A DNA stretch of 64,000 nt from the NCBI RefSeq assembly GCF_000729995.1, contig NZ_JNFG01000006.1, positions 62,001 to 126,000 on the forward strand, given 5' to 3'. Origin of the DNA: Caballeronia sordidicola (GTDB lineage: Bacteria > Pseudomonadota > Gammaproteobacteria > Burkholderiales > Burkholderiaceae). Position 1 is the stretch's first letter. Each line of letters starts with the position of its first letter. The notes under the pieces are model-generated. The model saw only the letters and a program-made list of their open reading frames with translations, ran no database searches and was not told the DNA's origin. Shown piece after piece: positions 63,133 through 64,000 of the stretch. The translations under genes and the position numbers were made by a program.

Positions 63133-64000
63133 AACCGCGGAAACTATCGGCGATGCTCCGCCAGCCGATTATCACTTCGATATCGCCATCGTCGGTGCGG
63201 GTCCGGTTGGACTCGCGCTCGCCGGCTGGCTGGCGAAACGCAGCGCGACGTCGCGCTTGTCGGTGGCGTTGATTGATGCACGCGAGCCTGGGGCGGCGTC
63301 GGCTGATCCGCGTGCCATCGCGGTTTCGCATGGCAGCCGCGCGATGCTTGAATCGTCGCTCGGTTTTCCCGCCGATGCCACGCCAATCAAACGCATTCAC
63401 GTATCGCAACGTGGCCAGTTCGGCCGCACGCTGATCGATCACGATGAACACGGGTTGCCTGCGCTCGGTTATGTCGTGCGTTATGGCTCGCTAGTTACAA
63501 CGCTTGCGCAAGCGGTCAGCAAAACCAGCGTGCATTGGTTCGCGGAAACCACGGCATCAACACCTCTACACGATCACGAGGGCGTCACACTCTCGATCCA
63601 ATCAGCCTCCGGCGATCGCACGATCCGCGCGCGCATTCTGGTGAATGCCGAAGGCGGGTTATACAAGGAAGCGGACGCTTCGTCCGCTTCGTCCGCTTCG
63701 TCCGCTCTTTCCGCCGACGGCAAGAACACGCGCGATTATGGCCAGACGGCGATTGTCGGGACGGTGAGCGTATCGTCGCCACAACCTGGCGTCGCGTGGG
63801 AACGCTTCACGCCCGAAGGGCCGATTGCGTTGCTGCCGTCCGGCGGCGCGCGTCAAGCGGACTACGCGCTCGTCTGGTGTTGCGACCCTGAAGAGGCGGC
63901 CCGCCGGTCACAACTTCCGGACGCTGAATTCCTCGCGGAACTCGGCTCGGCTTTCGGCGAGCGCTTGGGCCGATTCACGCGCATCACCGGACGGGCGATG
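63122..64000 (+). CDS. ubiH: UbiH/VisC-family FAD monooxygenase, C-terminus outside window
   Basis: 293 codons are in the window, with no stop. The FAD-binding GxGxxG motif is in DIAIVGAGPVGLALAGWL at about residue 20, followed by ALIDAREP and DPRAIAVSHGSRAML, the DPRxxA stretch typical of ubiquinone-pathway hydroxylases. The pepP neighbour supports UbiH (C6 hydroxylation) over other family members, but without the rest I cannot exclude UbiF or UbiI. At residues 186-197 is an Ala-Ser-Ser repeat that the family lacks. The start ATG 63122 lies within pepP, 11 bp overlap. Confidence 0.85.
   Translation, partial: MQIETAETIGDAPPADYHFDIAIVGAGPVGLALAGWLAKRSATSRLSVALIDAREPGAASADPRAIAVSHGSRAMLESSLGFPADATPIKRIHVSQRGQFGRTLIDHDEHGLPALGYVVRYGSLVTTLAQAVSKTSVHWFAETTASTPLHDHEGVTLSIQSASGDRTIRARILVNAEGGLYKEADASSASSASSALSADGKNTRDYGQTAIVGTVSVSSPQPGVAWERFTPEGPIALLPSGGARQADYALVWCCDPEEAARRSQLPDAEFLAELGSAFGERLGRFTRITGRAM
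63677..63712 (+). repeat. In-frame 9-bp tandem repeat in the ubiH-like gene
   Basis: Three perfect copies of GCTTCGTCC (63677-63703) and a degenerate fourth, GCTCTTTCC (63704-63712), coding ASS-ASS-ASS-ALS. Units of 9 bp keep the frame, so copy number could vary without damage. Confidence 0.85.

Overview
The window looks like a stretch of core chromosome from a GC-rich betaproteobacterium of the Burkholderiaceae (Burkholderia, Paraburkholderia or Caballeronia type). The basis is the gene order I know from that family (hrcA, hemH, hslR and grpE beside nadK-recN; glnE, yhdP, nitrilase, tldD, aroG; queA-tgt-yajC-secD-secF; a three-gene pntAA-pntAB-pntB set; pepP next to a UbiH-type hydroxylase) and the protein sequences. 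About fifty protein genes are supported. I see no rRNA, tRNA, CRISPR array, prophage or transposase. The species cannot be fixed from the sequence alone.

Layout. 1-6.2 kb: heat-shock and repair block (grpE start, hslR, hemH and hrcA on minus; nadK-recN on plus). 6.2-8.7 kb: a small accessory island with a Phd-type antitoxin, a deleted PIN-type toxin, and a complete group II intron lying directly after the glnE terminator. 8.7-20 kb: glnE against yhdP, nitrilase, tldD and aroG; aroG is preceded by a textbook-like attenuator with a Phe/Tyr/Trp-rich leader peptide. 20-22 kb: flavohaemoglobin with an NsrR-like operator, then a cobalamin adenosyltransferase. 22-27.8 kb: a D-2-hydroxyacid dehydrogenase and the glycolate oxidase genes glcD, glcE, glcF. 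27.8-30.5 kb: yggS-proC and ubiA. 30.6-36.8 kb: oxidative-stress group on minus (recG, oxyR, a 33-residue ORF, katA, a small membrane protein, dps). 37-43.3 kb: queuosine genes queA and tgt, then yajC-secD-secF. 43.3-46.8 kb: an MHS-type transporter preceded by nested inverted repeats, two YceI proteins and a cytochrome b561. 47.2-51.2 kb: a pqi (MCE) operon with a split PqiA. 51.4-54.6 kb: a GST, an exported esterase and a TetR regulator joined by three copies of one operator. 54.8-59.7 kb: nudJ-mnmA and the transhydrogenase. 59.7-64 kb: an antitoxin-like fragment next to a small tyrosine phosphatase, an RlmL-type methyltransferase, pepP and the start of a ubiH-like gene.

Functional threads. 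Stress response recurs: protein folding (grpE, hrcA, hslR), nitric oxide (hmp), peroxide (oxyR, katA, dps), envelope (pqi, yhdP) and NADPH supply (pntAB, nadK). The most interesting regulatory readings are the aroG attenuator, where three mutually exclusive pairings can be traced base by base; the TetR operators, two of which fill the 17-bp spacer of a promoter; and the group II intron placed exactly where class C introns insert. The accessory pieces (toxin remnant, antitoxin fragment, phosphatase) suggest decay of toxin-antitoxin material. No wholly new multi-gene system is evident; the nearest candidates are the antitoxin-like/phosphatase pair and the TetR-esterase module.
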